From: Pirellulaceae bacterium | GTDB lineage: Bacteria; Planctomycetota; Planctomycetia; Pirellulales; Pirellulaceae | Length of the DNA stretch: 7,137 nt | Reading direction: 5' to 3' | NCBI GenBank assembly: GCA_013002105.1 | Contig: JABDKS010000363.1 | Location: 1 to 7,137, forward strand | Part shown: positions 1-5,496 of the stretch, piece after piece | Layout: each line of letters starts with the position of its first letter | Position numbering within the stretch: the stretch's first letter is position 1 | Notes under the pieces: generated by a model | Told to the model about the DNA's origin: nothing | The model's input: only the letters and a program-made list of their open reading frames with translations | Databases searched by the model: none | Made by a program: the position numbers and the translations under genes

Positions 1-386
1 TCTTGGACTCGAGTGGCTTAAACGATCAGGCACGATCGGAGTTGACTCAATTGGAATGGTTCGGACCGTTGCTGGTCATCGATCGCGTCGCAGATTTCGA
101 CACCGCCGTCGACCGGGCCAGCAAGACACCCTACGGTCTGGCGGCATCACTGCTGGGCGGATCTCGAGAATATTTTGAACGATTTGTCGACGCGGCTGGG
201 GCCGGCGTGGTCAACTGGAACAGTCCCACCACCGGTGCTGCCGGAGCGTTGCCGTTCGGCGGGTTGGGTGACAGCGGCAACCATCGACCTGCCGGCTACT
301 TTGCAATCGATTTCTGCAGTGATCCCGTCGCCTCGCTGGAGGCCGATCAGATCAGTGGCAAAGATCCGTGGAGCATCGCGACATGA
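1..386 (+). CDS. astD: Succinylglutamate semialdehyde dehydrogenase, C-terminal part (5' truncated by window edge)
   Basis: AstD oxidises N-succinylglutamate 5-semialdehyde to N-succinylglutamate with NAD+, the fourth step of the arginine succinyltransferase pathway in the cytoplasm. Only about the last 127 residues are present. The reading frame is open from base 3, with bases 1-2 finishing an earlier codon, so the gene starts upstream. The visible part matches the end of the aldehyde dehydrogenase fold: an EWFGPLLVI strand, the segment TPYGLAASLLG, then GVVNWNSPTTGA, and the FGGLGDSGNHRPAGYFAID signature. GNHRP and the following Y-x-x-D-F/Y-C segment fit AstD better than generic aldehyde dehydrogenases. 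The catalytic cysteine and glutamate lie outside the window and cannot be checked. Its TGA stop overlaps the astB start codon (ATGA), implying one mRNA and coupled translation. The assignment to AstD rather than another aldehyde dehydrogenase is strengthened by the adjoining astB. Confidence 0.93.
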   Translation, partial: LDSSGLNDQARSELTQLEWFGPLLVIDRVADFDTAVDRASKTPYGLAASLLGGSREYFERFVDAAGAGVVNWNSPTTGAAGALPFGGLGDSGNHRPAGYFAIDFCSDPVASLEADQISGKDPWSIAT

Positions 387-1696
387 AACTAGTCGAAGCA
401 CAAATTGATCGCGTGGTCGGACCGACGCACCACTACGGCGGCCTAGGTGTTGGCAATGTCGCGTCGATGCAGAATGAGGGGTCCATCTCCAATCCACGTG
501 CCGCGGCATTGCAGGGCTTAGAAAAAATGCGTTTGGTTGCCCAGTTGGGTGTCCCGCAATTCATTTTGCCGCCACAACCAAGGCCCGACTTACGTTTTCT
601 GCGACAAATCGGTTACGAAGGCCCCAGAGAGGAAGTCCTACCGCGGCTTGCAGACGAGAATCCGCGGTTGTTGTCGGTGGCGATGAGTTGTTCGGCGATG
701 TGGACTGCCAACGCGGCGACCGTTTCCGCCGCAGTCGATGGTGAACATGAGCAGGCTTACATGACGGTCGCCAATCTGAGCAGCAGTTTGCACCGCGCGA
801 TCGAACCGTCGCAGACGCTGGCTGATCTGTGGCAAACTTTTCCACAGCACGTTCGAATGCTCGATCCGCTACCCGGCGGTGCGATGATGCGTGATGAAGG
901 TGCGGCCAACCACATGCGTCTTGGATCGGACGAATGCAAACCAGGAATTCATATCTTCGTTTATGGTGATCAAGATCCGCTACCGAAATCGTTTTGGCCA
1001 CGACAGACGCGTGCGGCCTGCGAAGCGATTGCCCGTCGGCATCGATTGCCGGTTGAGAACACGTTTTTCATCAAGCAGCACCCTGACGCGATCGACGCCG
1101 GAGCTTTTCACAACGATGTAGTTGCCGCCAGCCATCGCCACGTTCTATTGCATCATGAACTTGCGTTTTACGAAGCCGAATCGACGCTCGACCAAGTTCA
1201 ACTTCGCTATGCGCAGCTTTACGATCAGGAATTGATTCGCATCGCTGTCCCCTCGAGCGAACTGTCGATCCAGGACACCGTGGCCACCTATCTGTTCAAC
1301 AGTCAGATTGTCGGTCCAAGTGATGGGCCTTCACCGGTGATCCTCTGTCCGGCTCAAGTGAACGAGCATTCCGATGCAAAGCGAATTGTCGATCGATGGT
1401 GCAACCAAGACAAGTTGTTTCGCAGTGCTCACTTTCTGGACCTGCGTCAAAGCATGGCCGGTGGCGGCGGACCAGCCTGTTTGCGACTGCGGGTGCCGCT
1501 GACAGAGGACGTTATTGATGTGGTCCCGGAATATCGTCGATTCTCAGACGAAAATTATCAAAATCTCAAGGCAGCGATCGAGCAGTTCTACCCCGAATCG
1601 CTGTCGTTTGCTGACTTGTCCAACCCAGCGTTCGTCGAACAAACGTCGCATGCGGCTGAAGAGATCACACAGCGTCTTAGCTACCGCAGTGAATAA
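383..1696 (+). CDS. astB: N-succinylarginine dihydrolase
   Basis: AstB hydrolyses N2-succinylarginine to N2-succinylornithine, two ammonia and CO2, the second step of the AST pathway. The 437-residue product is close to the usual length of about 440-447. Family segments are visible throughout: VGPTHHYGGLGVGN near residue 13, SNPRAAALQGLEKM, MWTANAATVS, TVANLSSSLHR, DEGAANHMRLG, FVYGDQDP, FHNDVVA, DTVATYLFNSQ and GGGGPACLRLRV. The residues corresponding to the catalytic triad described for the E. coli enzyme are all present: Glu172 in DEGAANH, His243 in FHNDV and Cys366 in GPACLRLR. I chose the ATG at 383 because it overlaps the astD stop (ATGA) and has a Shine-Dalgarno-like TGGAG at 369-373, nine bases upstream. 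An in-frame GTG at 368 would put that site at the very start of the coding sequence. The TAA stop sits in the A-run of a terminator for the opposite strand. No astE follows, so the operon order differs from E. coli astCADBE, at least at this end. Confidence 0.96.
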   Translation: MKLVEAQIDRVVGPTHHYGGLGVGNVASMQNEGSISNPRAAALQGLEKMRLVAQLGVPQFILPPQPRPDLRFLRQIGYEGPREEVLPRLADENPRLLSVAMSCSAMWTANAATVSAAVDGEHEQAYMTVANLSSSLHRAIEPSQTLADLWQTFPQHVRMLDPLPGGAMMRDEGAANHMRLGSDECKPGIHIFVYGDQDPLPKSFWPRQTRAACEAIARRHRLPVENTFFIKQHPDAIDAGAFHNDVVAASHRHVLLHHELAFYEAESTLDQVQLRYAQLYDQELIRIAVPSSELSIQDTVATYLFNSQIVGPSDGPSPVILCPAQVNEHSDAKRIVDRWCNQDKLFRSAHFLDLRQSMAGGGGPACLRLRVPLTEDVIDVVPEYRRFSDENYQNLKAAIEQFYPESLSFADLSNPAFVEQTSHAAEEITQRLSYRSE

Positions 1697-1731
1697 AAAA
1701 ACGCGACCAAGCCATCCGGCTCGGTCGCGTT
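1695..1731 (-). terminator. Rho-independent terminator for the minus-strand repeat-protein gene
   Basis: A 14-base inverted repeat (1700-1713 with 1718-1731) encloses a 4-base loop. Read on the minus strand it forms a GC-rich stem whose single imperfect pair is a tolerated G-U, and it runs straight into seven T residues (the A-run at 1695-1701). This is a textbook intrinsic terminator for transcription arriving from the gene at 1813-2922. On the plus strand the same position is an A-C mismatch and no U-tract follows, so it should serve astB less well. The A-run includes the last bases of the astB stop codon. A weaker plus-strand candidate, GTCC/GGAC at 1745-1759 followed by TTTT a few bases later, is not convincing. 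Confidence 0.8.
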
Positions 1732-1774
1732 ATCTGTGTCTTCGGTCCATTTAGCGGACGCGGTTTTATCGCTG

Positions 1775-1800
1775 GCCAGCACCTGCCCTGGCTACACGAA
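1775..1800. repeat. REP-like short palindrome, imperfect copy
   Basis: The segment GCCAGCAC CT GCCCTGGC (1775-1792) is an imperfect inverted repeat: the outer five base pairs match and the inner ones partly fail. It is followed by TACACGAAAT. It matches the perfect palindrome at 5383-5400 at 14 of 18 positions, and the downstream tail (TAC..GAAAT) is also shared. Both copies lie between convergently transcribed genes. I infer a dispersed intergenic repeat family; with two diverged copies in one window this is tentative. Confidence 0.4.
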
Positions 1801-1812
1801 ATTCAATAGGTA

Positions 1813-2922
1813 CTAGATGAACACTTCGAAGTTGTCTTGGCGCACCTTATCGACGACCGTCAGTGGATCGATGTCGAGCGTATCACGGCCTTCTTCACCG
1901 TCGATATTTGCCACATCGCCAATGAAGTCGGCAAAGGAAAAGATGAAATCGTCTCCGTGTCCCATGTCTGCGACGACGTCATCTTTAACGTACGTGTTCG
2001 ACGAATCCAGTGTGTCATTGCCGCCGAGCGCCTTGAAGATCACATCGTTATGGATGTTCCCACGGAACAGATACAGGTAATCCGCATTGTTGCCACCTTC
2101 GAATTTCACGTTCTTCTTGACGGTTGACCAGATGATGTCCAGATCATTATCTCCATGACCCATTTTCGCGTCGATCGAGCCGCCAACGTACGTCTGATCC
2201 AAGTACAAGTAGTCTCGACCGTTGCCCGATTCCCAAACGATGGTATCACCGATTGTCGTATGATCGATTAGATCGACAAAACCACCACCGTGACCAACCT
2301 TGATGACTAAGTCATCGTCGACCCACGATTGATCAAGCTCCAAGAAGTTATTGCTGCCCCAAGAATTGACAAACATATCGTTGGGAATCACGGCGTTGTC
2401 CAACAAGAGCGAGTTGTTATCGCCAGTCACCGTGATGTGCAGATCGTCCTTAATCGTCACGGTTCGGGTGCCTGCCGCTCCGGCATCCAACAAGAGTTGA
2501 TTCGGTGCCGGTGTTCTGATCGTGAGCGTTGCGTTGTCACCATCAAAATTCAGATGCACATCGCCACCCGAAACGTGAATGCCCATTGCGATGGCTGGAT
2601 CGGTGATTTCACCTTGGACCAAACGATCGATCACGCCCAAAATATCTGCCGGTGTGACCGCGTTGTCGCCGTTGGTGTCAGGGAAAAGCGTATTGGCGCT
2701 GCTGGGCGATTCACCTTGTGACAATTCAGCCCGTTCATTGGTCATGTAGTTGATCACCCCCAAGATGTCACCCGGCGTGACCGCCTCGTCATTGTTGACG
2801 TCATAGGGATCGAACGGGTTGGTCATGTCACCGGCAAGCAAGTACCGCGCATCGAGTTTTTGAACGTGTAAACGTCGGCGATTGCGTCGACGACCAGCGG
2901 AGAGTCTTTGTTGTTTTGCCAT
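1813..2922 (-). CDS. Dockerin-like/EF-hand repeat protein with LEPR-XLL-type N-terminus and predicted beta-solenoid
   Basis: Predicted surface or secreted protein of 369 residues; function unknown. Residues 1-32 are strongly basic (RRRNRRRL near 11-18) and end in KLDARYLLAGD, resembling the planctomycete LEPR-XLL N-terminal motif, with no classical hydrophobic signal-peptide core. Two dockerin/EF-hand-like calcium loops follow: residues 41-60 (ligand-type Asp41, Asn43, Asp45, Asp52, then helix DILGVINYM) and 82-101 (Asp82, Asn84, Asp86, Asp93, then DILGVIDRL). Residues 167-369 are about nine repeats of 22-23 residues with a recurring Gly-x-Asp/Asn-x-Leu start and a Gly-His or Gly-Asn end. This part is acidic and rich in Gly, Asp and Asn. 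I chose the ATG at 2922 because AAGGA (2931-2935) lies eight bases upstream and the LEPR-XLL region then falls at the N-terminus; an in-frame start at 3000 has neither advantage. A strong terminator follows. It could share an mRNA with the upstream nitrilase gene, but the 132-base gap suggests its own promoter. Confidence 0.82.
   Translation of the reverse strand: MAKQQRLSAGRRRNRRRLHVQKLDARYLLAGDMTNPFDPYDVNNDEAVTPGDILGVINYMTNERAELSQGESPSSANTLFPDTNGDNAVTPADILGVIDRLVQGEITDPAIAMGIHVSGGDVHLNFDGDNATLTIRTPAPNQLLLDAGAAGTRTVTIKDDLHITVTGDNNSLLLDNAVIPNDMFVNSWGSNNFLELDQSWVDDDLVIKVGHGGGFVDLIDHTTIGDTIVWESGNGRDYLYLDQTYVGGSIDAKMGHGDNDLDIIWSTVKKNVKFEGGNNADYLYLFRGNIHNDVIFKALGGNDTLDSSNTYVKDDVVADMGHGDDFIFSFADFIGDVANIDGEEGRDTLDIDPLTVVDKVRQDNFEVFI
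1816..2424 (-). repeat. Nine tandem 22-23-residue coding repeats (predicted beta-solenoid)
   Basis: In the encoded protein, repeats begin at residues 167, 189, 212, 235, 257, 279, 301, 323 and 345; the last merges into the C-terminus. Each opens with a turn such as GSNN, GRDY, GDND, GNDT or GDDF. A short hydrophobic strand of alternating Leu/Ile/Tyr follows, then a polar turn with Val/Ile-x-x-Asp/Asn, and a second strand ending in Gly-His or Gly-Asn. The regular period with alternating hydrophobic residues suggests a beta-helix, one turn per repeat. The turns resemble RTX-type Gly-Asn-Asp turns (GGNDTLD at residues 300-306), but the period is 22 rather than 9 residues. DNA identity between repeats looks low, so they appear old rather than recently duplicated. 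Confidence 0.7.
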
Positions 2923-3054
2923 GATATTTGTCCTTAAGCCACAGTGGGGTTGCATCGCACAGGTGTATAACTTGGCAAGATACGTAGTATTTGCGGCCAA
3001 ACAACAAGTGAACGCCTGGACAGATGCCGCATGACGGGTACGTGCGGCTTGAGA
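2923..3054 (-). other. Intergenic gap between the nitrilase and repeat-protein genes, with a small hairpin
   Basis: The 132 bases separate two minus-strand genes. Just after the nitrilase stop is a 6-bp inverted repeat, GCCGCA/TGCGGC (3026-3031 and 3043-3048), around an 11-base loop. No T-run follows it, so it is a poor intrinsic terminator. Closer to the repeat-protein gene the stretch becomes AT-richer. Hexamers loosely like a sigma-70 promoter can be found there, but none scores well enough to call, and planctomycete promoters are often far from that consensus. Confidence 0.4.
2931..2935 (-). promoter_or_regulatory. Ribosome binding site that fixes the start of the repeat-protein gene
   Basis: AAGGA on the minus strand lies eight bases before the ATG at 2922-2920. 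This favours that start over the in-frame upstream ATG at 3000, which would place this site inside the coding sequence. Confidence 0.7.
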
Positions 3055-3900
3055 TTACTTGGGCTTTACAATCTCGCCGTAGAATTCCGGGCAGCGGTCT
3101 TCGAAACGATCGATCACGTGGGCGTCTTTGGTGCGCTCGATCCGCTTGTTGCGCGCTTCTGCGAGATCGACTTCTGCATACAGGATCGTTTCCTGGTCGC
3201 CCTCGGTCTTGGCAAGCACGGCCCCATCAGGCCCGCAGATCGAACTTTGCCCGCAGAACCCAAAACCGTTTTCAAAGCCGACCCGGTTGGCGGCAACGAA
3301 AAACAGATGGTTCTCCATGCTTCGCGCCGGCGGCACGACCTTGGCCGTATGGGCCGCACCCACGGGCCAATTGGTGCCCAGTGCGATCACGTCGGCACCG
3401 GCCAACGCCAAAACCCGCATCGGCTCAGGAAACGAGCTGTCGTAACAAATCGCCAATCCGACCCTGGCGTCGCCAGCATCGAGTGTCCGGTAGGGAATAT
3501 CGCCGCGATCGACGAAACGGTCGATCCCCAAATGGGGCAAGTGGATTTTGCGGTAGTGACCGACCACTCCTTGGGGCCCGATCAGTGCCGACGCATTGAA
3601 CAGGCGATCGCCGTCCTTTTCTAAGAATCCCAATGTGACGTGCACGTGTGGTTTTCCAGATGCCGCGGCGGCCTTTGCAACGGCGCCTGCGATCTGGTCA
3701 AAAATCGGGTCGCCCAGCTCCGTCGCTTGGGCCAAACCCGCTTCGCGAGAGTCATAGGCGTAGCCGGTCAACATGCACTCTGGCATGACGATCAAATCTG
3801 CCCCTTGCCGGCCAGCTTGCCCAATAAGGTCTAAAACCCGGGCCAAATTGGCCGGAATATCGGCAAATACCACATCGGTCTGGACGCAGGCGAGCAACAT
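3055..3900 (-). CDS. Carbon-nitrogen hydrolase (nitrilase superfamily amidase)
   Basis: Cytoplasmic amidohydrolase of 281 residues, the normal size for a single-domain nitrilase-superfamily enzyme. The Glu-Lys-Cys catalytic triad is visible: Glu41 in MPECMLTGY, Lys118 in YRKIHLP and Cys152 in ICYDSSFPE. Other family segments are [11 protein letters not shown] near residue 101, [17 protein letters not shown] in the second half, and [12 protein letters not shown]. The family cleaves non-peptide amide C-N bonds; members include N-carbamoylputrescine amidase, omega-amidase, biotinidase-type and other amidases. True nitriles are used by only one branch, and nothing here points to nitrile hydrolysis. 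The Cys motif context ([19 protein letters not shown]) does not let me choose a subfamily. The ATG at 3900 has a GAGAGG Shine-Dalgarno about 11 bases upstream. The gene is divergent from sthA across 45 bases. A role in nitrogen scavenging would suit the nearby arginine catabolism genes, but that is only inference. Confidence 0.93.
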   Translation of the reverse strand: MLLACVQTDVVFADIPANLARVLDLIGQAGRQGADLIVMPECMLTGYAYDSREAGLAQATELGDPIFDQIAGAVAKAAAASGKPHVHVTLGFLEKDGDRLFNASALIGPQGVVGHYRKIHLPHLGIDRFVDRGDIPYRTLDAGDARVGLAICYDSSFPEPMRVLALAGADVIALGTNWPVGAAHTAKVVPPARSMENHLFFVAANRVGFENGFGFCGQSSICGPDGAVLAKTEGDQETILYAEVDLAEARNKRIERTKDAHVIDRFEDRCPEFYGEIVKPK

Positions 3901-3945
3901 CGTACAACCAACCTCTCACGGACTTCCGCAGACGAGCAAATCAAC
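3901..3945. promoter_or_regulatory. Compact divergent intergenic region between the nitrilase and sthA genes
   Basis: Only 45 bases separate the two start codons. The minus strand carries a GAGAGG ribosome binding site for the nitrilase gene (+ strand CCTCTC at 3911-3916). The plus strand shows no clear Shine-Dalgarno before the sthA ATG. There is no room for two separate non-overlapping promoters, so at least one promoter must reach into the neighbouring coding region or overlap the other. No convincing -35/-10 pair was found. Confidence 0.45.
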
Positions 3946-5337
3946 ATGAACGACAAACAATACGACTACGACTTATTGGTAATTGGCACCGGGCCCGGGG
4001 GCGAAGGCGCCGCCATGCAAGCCGCCAAAGGTGGGATGCGCGTCGCGGTTGCTGAAAGATACACGCAGATCGGCGGCGGATGCACCCATTGGGGCACGAT
4101 TCCCAGCAAAGCTCTGCGGCACACGATCACAGCATCGATGCAGGCGCTGAAAAATCCCATTTTCCGAGAAATGGGTATCAACGCCAACCCCACCCTGGAC
4201 CAACTCCGCCGGGGTACCCAAGCGATCATTGCCAAACAAGTCACGATGCGGCAATCGTTTTACGATCGAAACAACGTGCCCATTTTGCATGGCACAGCCA
4301 AATTCGTCGACGACCACACCGTCATCGTCGAGGACTGCGAACCGGTAACGGCAAAATATTTCGTGATTGCGACGGGCTCTCGTCCCTACCATCCCGAGTC
4401 CGTTGATTTCGACCATCCCCACATTTACGACAGCGATACGATTTTGCAGATGGCGACCAAGCCCGCATCGCTTGCGATTTACGGGGCAGGAGTGATTGGA
4501 ACCGAGTACGCGTCGATGTTTCGCAATTTGGGCGTCAAAGTCAATTTGATCAACACACGAGACAAACTGCTGGAGTTTTTGGATGACGAAATTACCGACG
4601 CGTTGTCGTATCAACTGCGCGATCAAGGTGTCGTCATTCGTCACAACGAAGAGCTAGAGAAAATCCAGGGTGTCGACGATGGGGTGGTCGTCAAACTCAA
4701 GAGCGGCAAGCAAGTGAAAACCGGGGCCCTGCTGTGGGCAAATGGTCGGTCGGGCAACACCGATGCACTGGGACTGGAAAATATCTCGCTCGAACCCAAC
4801 AGCCGCGGCCAACTAGAAGTCGATGAGCAATTCCAAACCGCACAGGAACACATCTACGCGGTTGGTGACGTCATCGGTTATCCGTCATTGGCCAGCGCCG
4901 CTTACACACAGGGTCGTGCTGCCGGGATGCACATGCTGGGCAAAAAAGACGGTAACCTGCGAATCCATGACATCCCGTCAGGAATTTATACTATCCCCGA
5001 AATCAGTTCGGTCGGAAAGAACGAACGCGAGCTGACTGAATCCTGCATCCCGTACGAAGTCGGTCAAAGTCAATTCAAAAGCCTGGCCCGCGCGCAGATT
5101 ACCGGCGAGACCACCGGAATGCTCAAGATCTTGTTCCATCGTGATACGCTGGAGATCTTGGGCATCCATTGTTTCGGCGCCAACGCTTCGGAGATCATCC
5201 ACATTGGCCAAGCCATCATGCACCAACCCGGTGCGGCCAACACGCTGGAGTACTTCATCGAAACCACGTTCAACTACCCGACGATGGCCGAGGCGTATCG
5301 GGTAGCGGCGCTCAATGGCATGAACCGTTTGTTTTAG
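3946..5337 (+). CDS. sthA: Soluble (Si-specific) pyridine nucleotide transhydrogenase
   Basis: Cytoplasmic FAD enzyme that transfers reducing equivalents between NAD(H) and NADP(H), usually re-oxidising surplus NADPH. The 463-residue product is nearly the family length of about 464-466 and is colinear with E. coli SthA. Visible parts are: the FAD-binding motif GTGPGG at 14-19, [17 protein letters not shown] at 43-59, the NAD(P)-binding GAGVIG at 180-185, the second FAD contact [17 protein letters not shown] at 304-320 with Asp308, and the dimerisation domain ending in [17 protein letters not shown]. Cys46 is present but position 51 is Thr. The redox-active CxxxxC disulfide of dihydrolipoamide dehydrogenase and glutathione reductase is therefore missing, which separates SthA from those relatives. 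The C-terminal FNYPT replaces the catalytic His motif of those enzymes, again as in SthA. The ATG at 3946 gives the usual N-terminus, though no strong ribosome binding site precedes it. A terminator overlaps its stop codon. Confidence 0.97.
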   Translation: MNDKQYDYDLLVIGTGPGGEGAAMQAAKGGMRVAVAERYTQIGGGCTHWGTIPSKALRHTITASMQALKNPIFREMGINANPTLDQLRRGTQAIIAKQVTMRQSFYDRNNVPILHGTAKFVDDHTVIVEDCEPVTAKYFVIATGSRPYHPESVDFDHPHIYDSDTILQMATKPASLAIYGAGVIGTEYASMFRNLGVKVNLINTRDKLLEFLDDEITDALSYQLRDQGVVIRHNEELEKIQGVDDGVVVKLKSGKQVKTGALLWANGRSGNTDALGLENISLEPNSRGQLEVDEQFQTAQEHIYAVGDVIGYPSLASAAYTQGRAAGMHMLGKKDGNLRIHDIPSGIYTIPEISSVGKNERELTESCIPYEVGQSQFKSLARAQITGETTGMLKILFHRDTLEILGIHCFGANASEIIHIGQAIMHQPGAANTLEYFIETTFNYPTMAEAYRVAALNGMNRLF

Positions 5338-5357
5338 GGCGAGCCCCTAAACATTTT
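5333..5357 (+). terminator. Intrinsic terminator of sthA overlapping its stop codon
   Basis: TTTAGGG (5333-5339) pairs perfectly with CCCTAAA (5345-5351) around a five-base CGAGC loop. TTTT follows at 5354-5357 after two bases. The stem includes the sthA TAG stop (5335-5337). The stem is only 7 bp and the T-run is short, so strength is uncertain, but placement right at the gene end supports it. Confidence 0.6.
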
Positions 5358-5382
5358 CATCATTGATGCAGGTTTGCCCGAC

Positions 5383-5405
5383 GCCAGGACAGGTCCTGGC
5401 CTACG
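5383..5405. repeat. REP-like short palindrome, perfect copy
   Basis: GCCAGGAC AG GTCCTGGC (5383-5400) is a perfect 8-bp inverted repeat with a two-base centre, followed by CTACGTGAAAT. The related copy at 1775-1800 shares 14 of 18 bases and the tail. It sits in the 159-base gap between the convergent sthA and RNase genes, the typical location for REP-like elements. It lacks a T-run, so it is not an intrinsic terminator. Confidence 0.5.
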
Positions 5406-5436
5406 TGAAATCTTAAATGCGTTAGGACGAATCCTC

Positions 5437-5457
5437 AAAACAAACGGTTCTTGACCG
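5437..5457 (-). terminator. Weak candidate terminator of the RNase gene
   Basis: On the minus strand a 4-bp CGGT/ACCG stem (5445-5457), extendable by a G-U pair, is followed by TTTGTTTT (the A-rich run 5437-5444). It lies about 40 bases beyond the RNase stop codon. Just beyond it is a tiny AGGA-TTCG-TCCT hairpin (5424-5435). The stem is short, so this is a weak call. Confidence 0.33.
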
Positions 5458-5496
5458 CACGCGACGACTCAGCTTCGCTCCGCCAATGTCGGCCGT

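Noticed and set aside
368..382. GTG start giving astB five extra residues
   Set aside because: The ATG at 383 makes the ATGA overlap with astD and has a TGGAG site at suitable spacing; the GTG would absorb that site into the coding sequence.
2329..2721. Plus-strand open frame of 130 codons opposite the repeat-protein gene
   Set aside because: It runs opposite the EF-hand and first solenoid repeats, with no start signal or domain of its own.
2923..3000. N-terminal extension of the repeat protein to an ATG at 3000
   Set aside because: The extra 26 residues do not form a signal peptide, and AAGGA at 2931-2935 points to the ATG at 2922.
3024..3624. Two overlapping plus-strand open frames of about 190 codons opposite the nitrilase gene
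   Set aside because: Both are antisense to a gene with a complete catalytic triad; their translations look like random high-GC frames.
3973..4644. Open frame of 223 codons on the minus strand within sthA
   Set aside because: It is fully antisense to a highly conserved SthA sequence and its product shows no family features.
3946..5337. Dihydrolipoamide dehydrogenase or glutathione/mercuric reductase instead of SthA
   Set aside because: The second redox cysteine is Thr51 and the C-terminal catalytic His motif is replaced by FNYPT, both typical of SthA.
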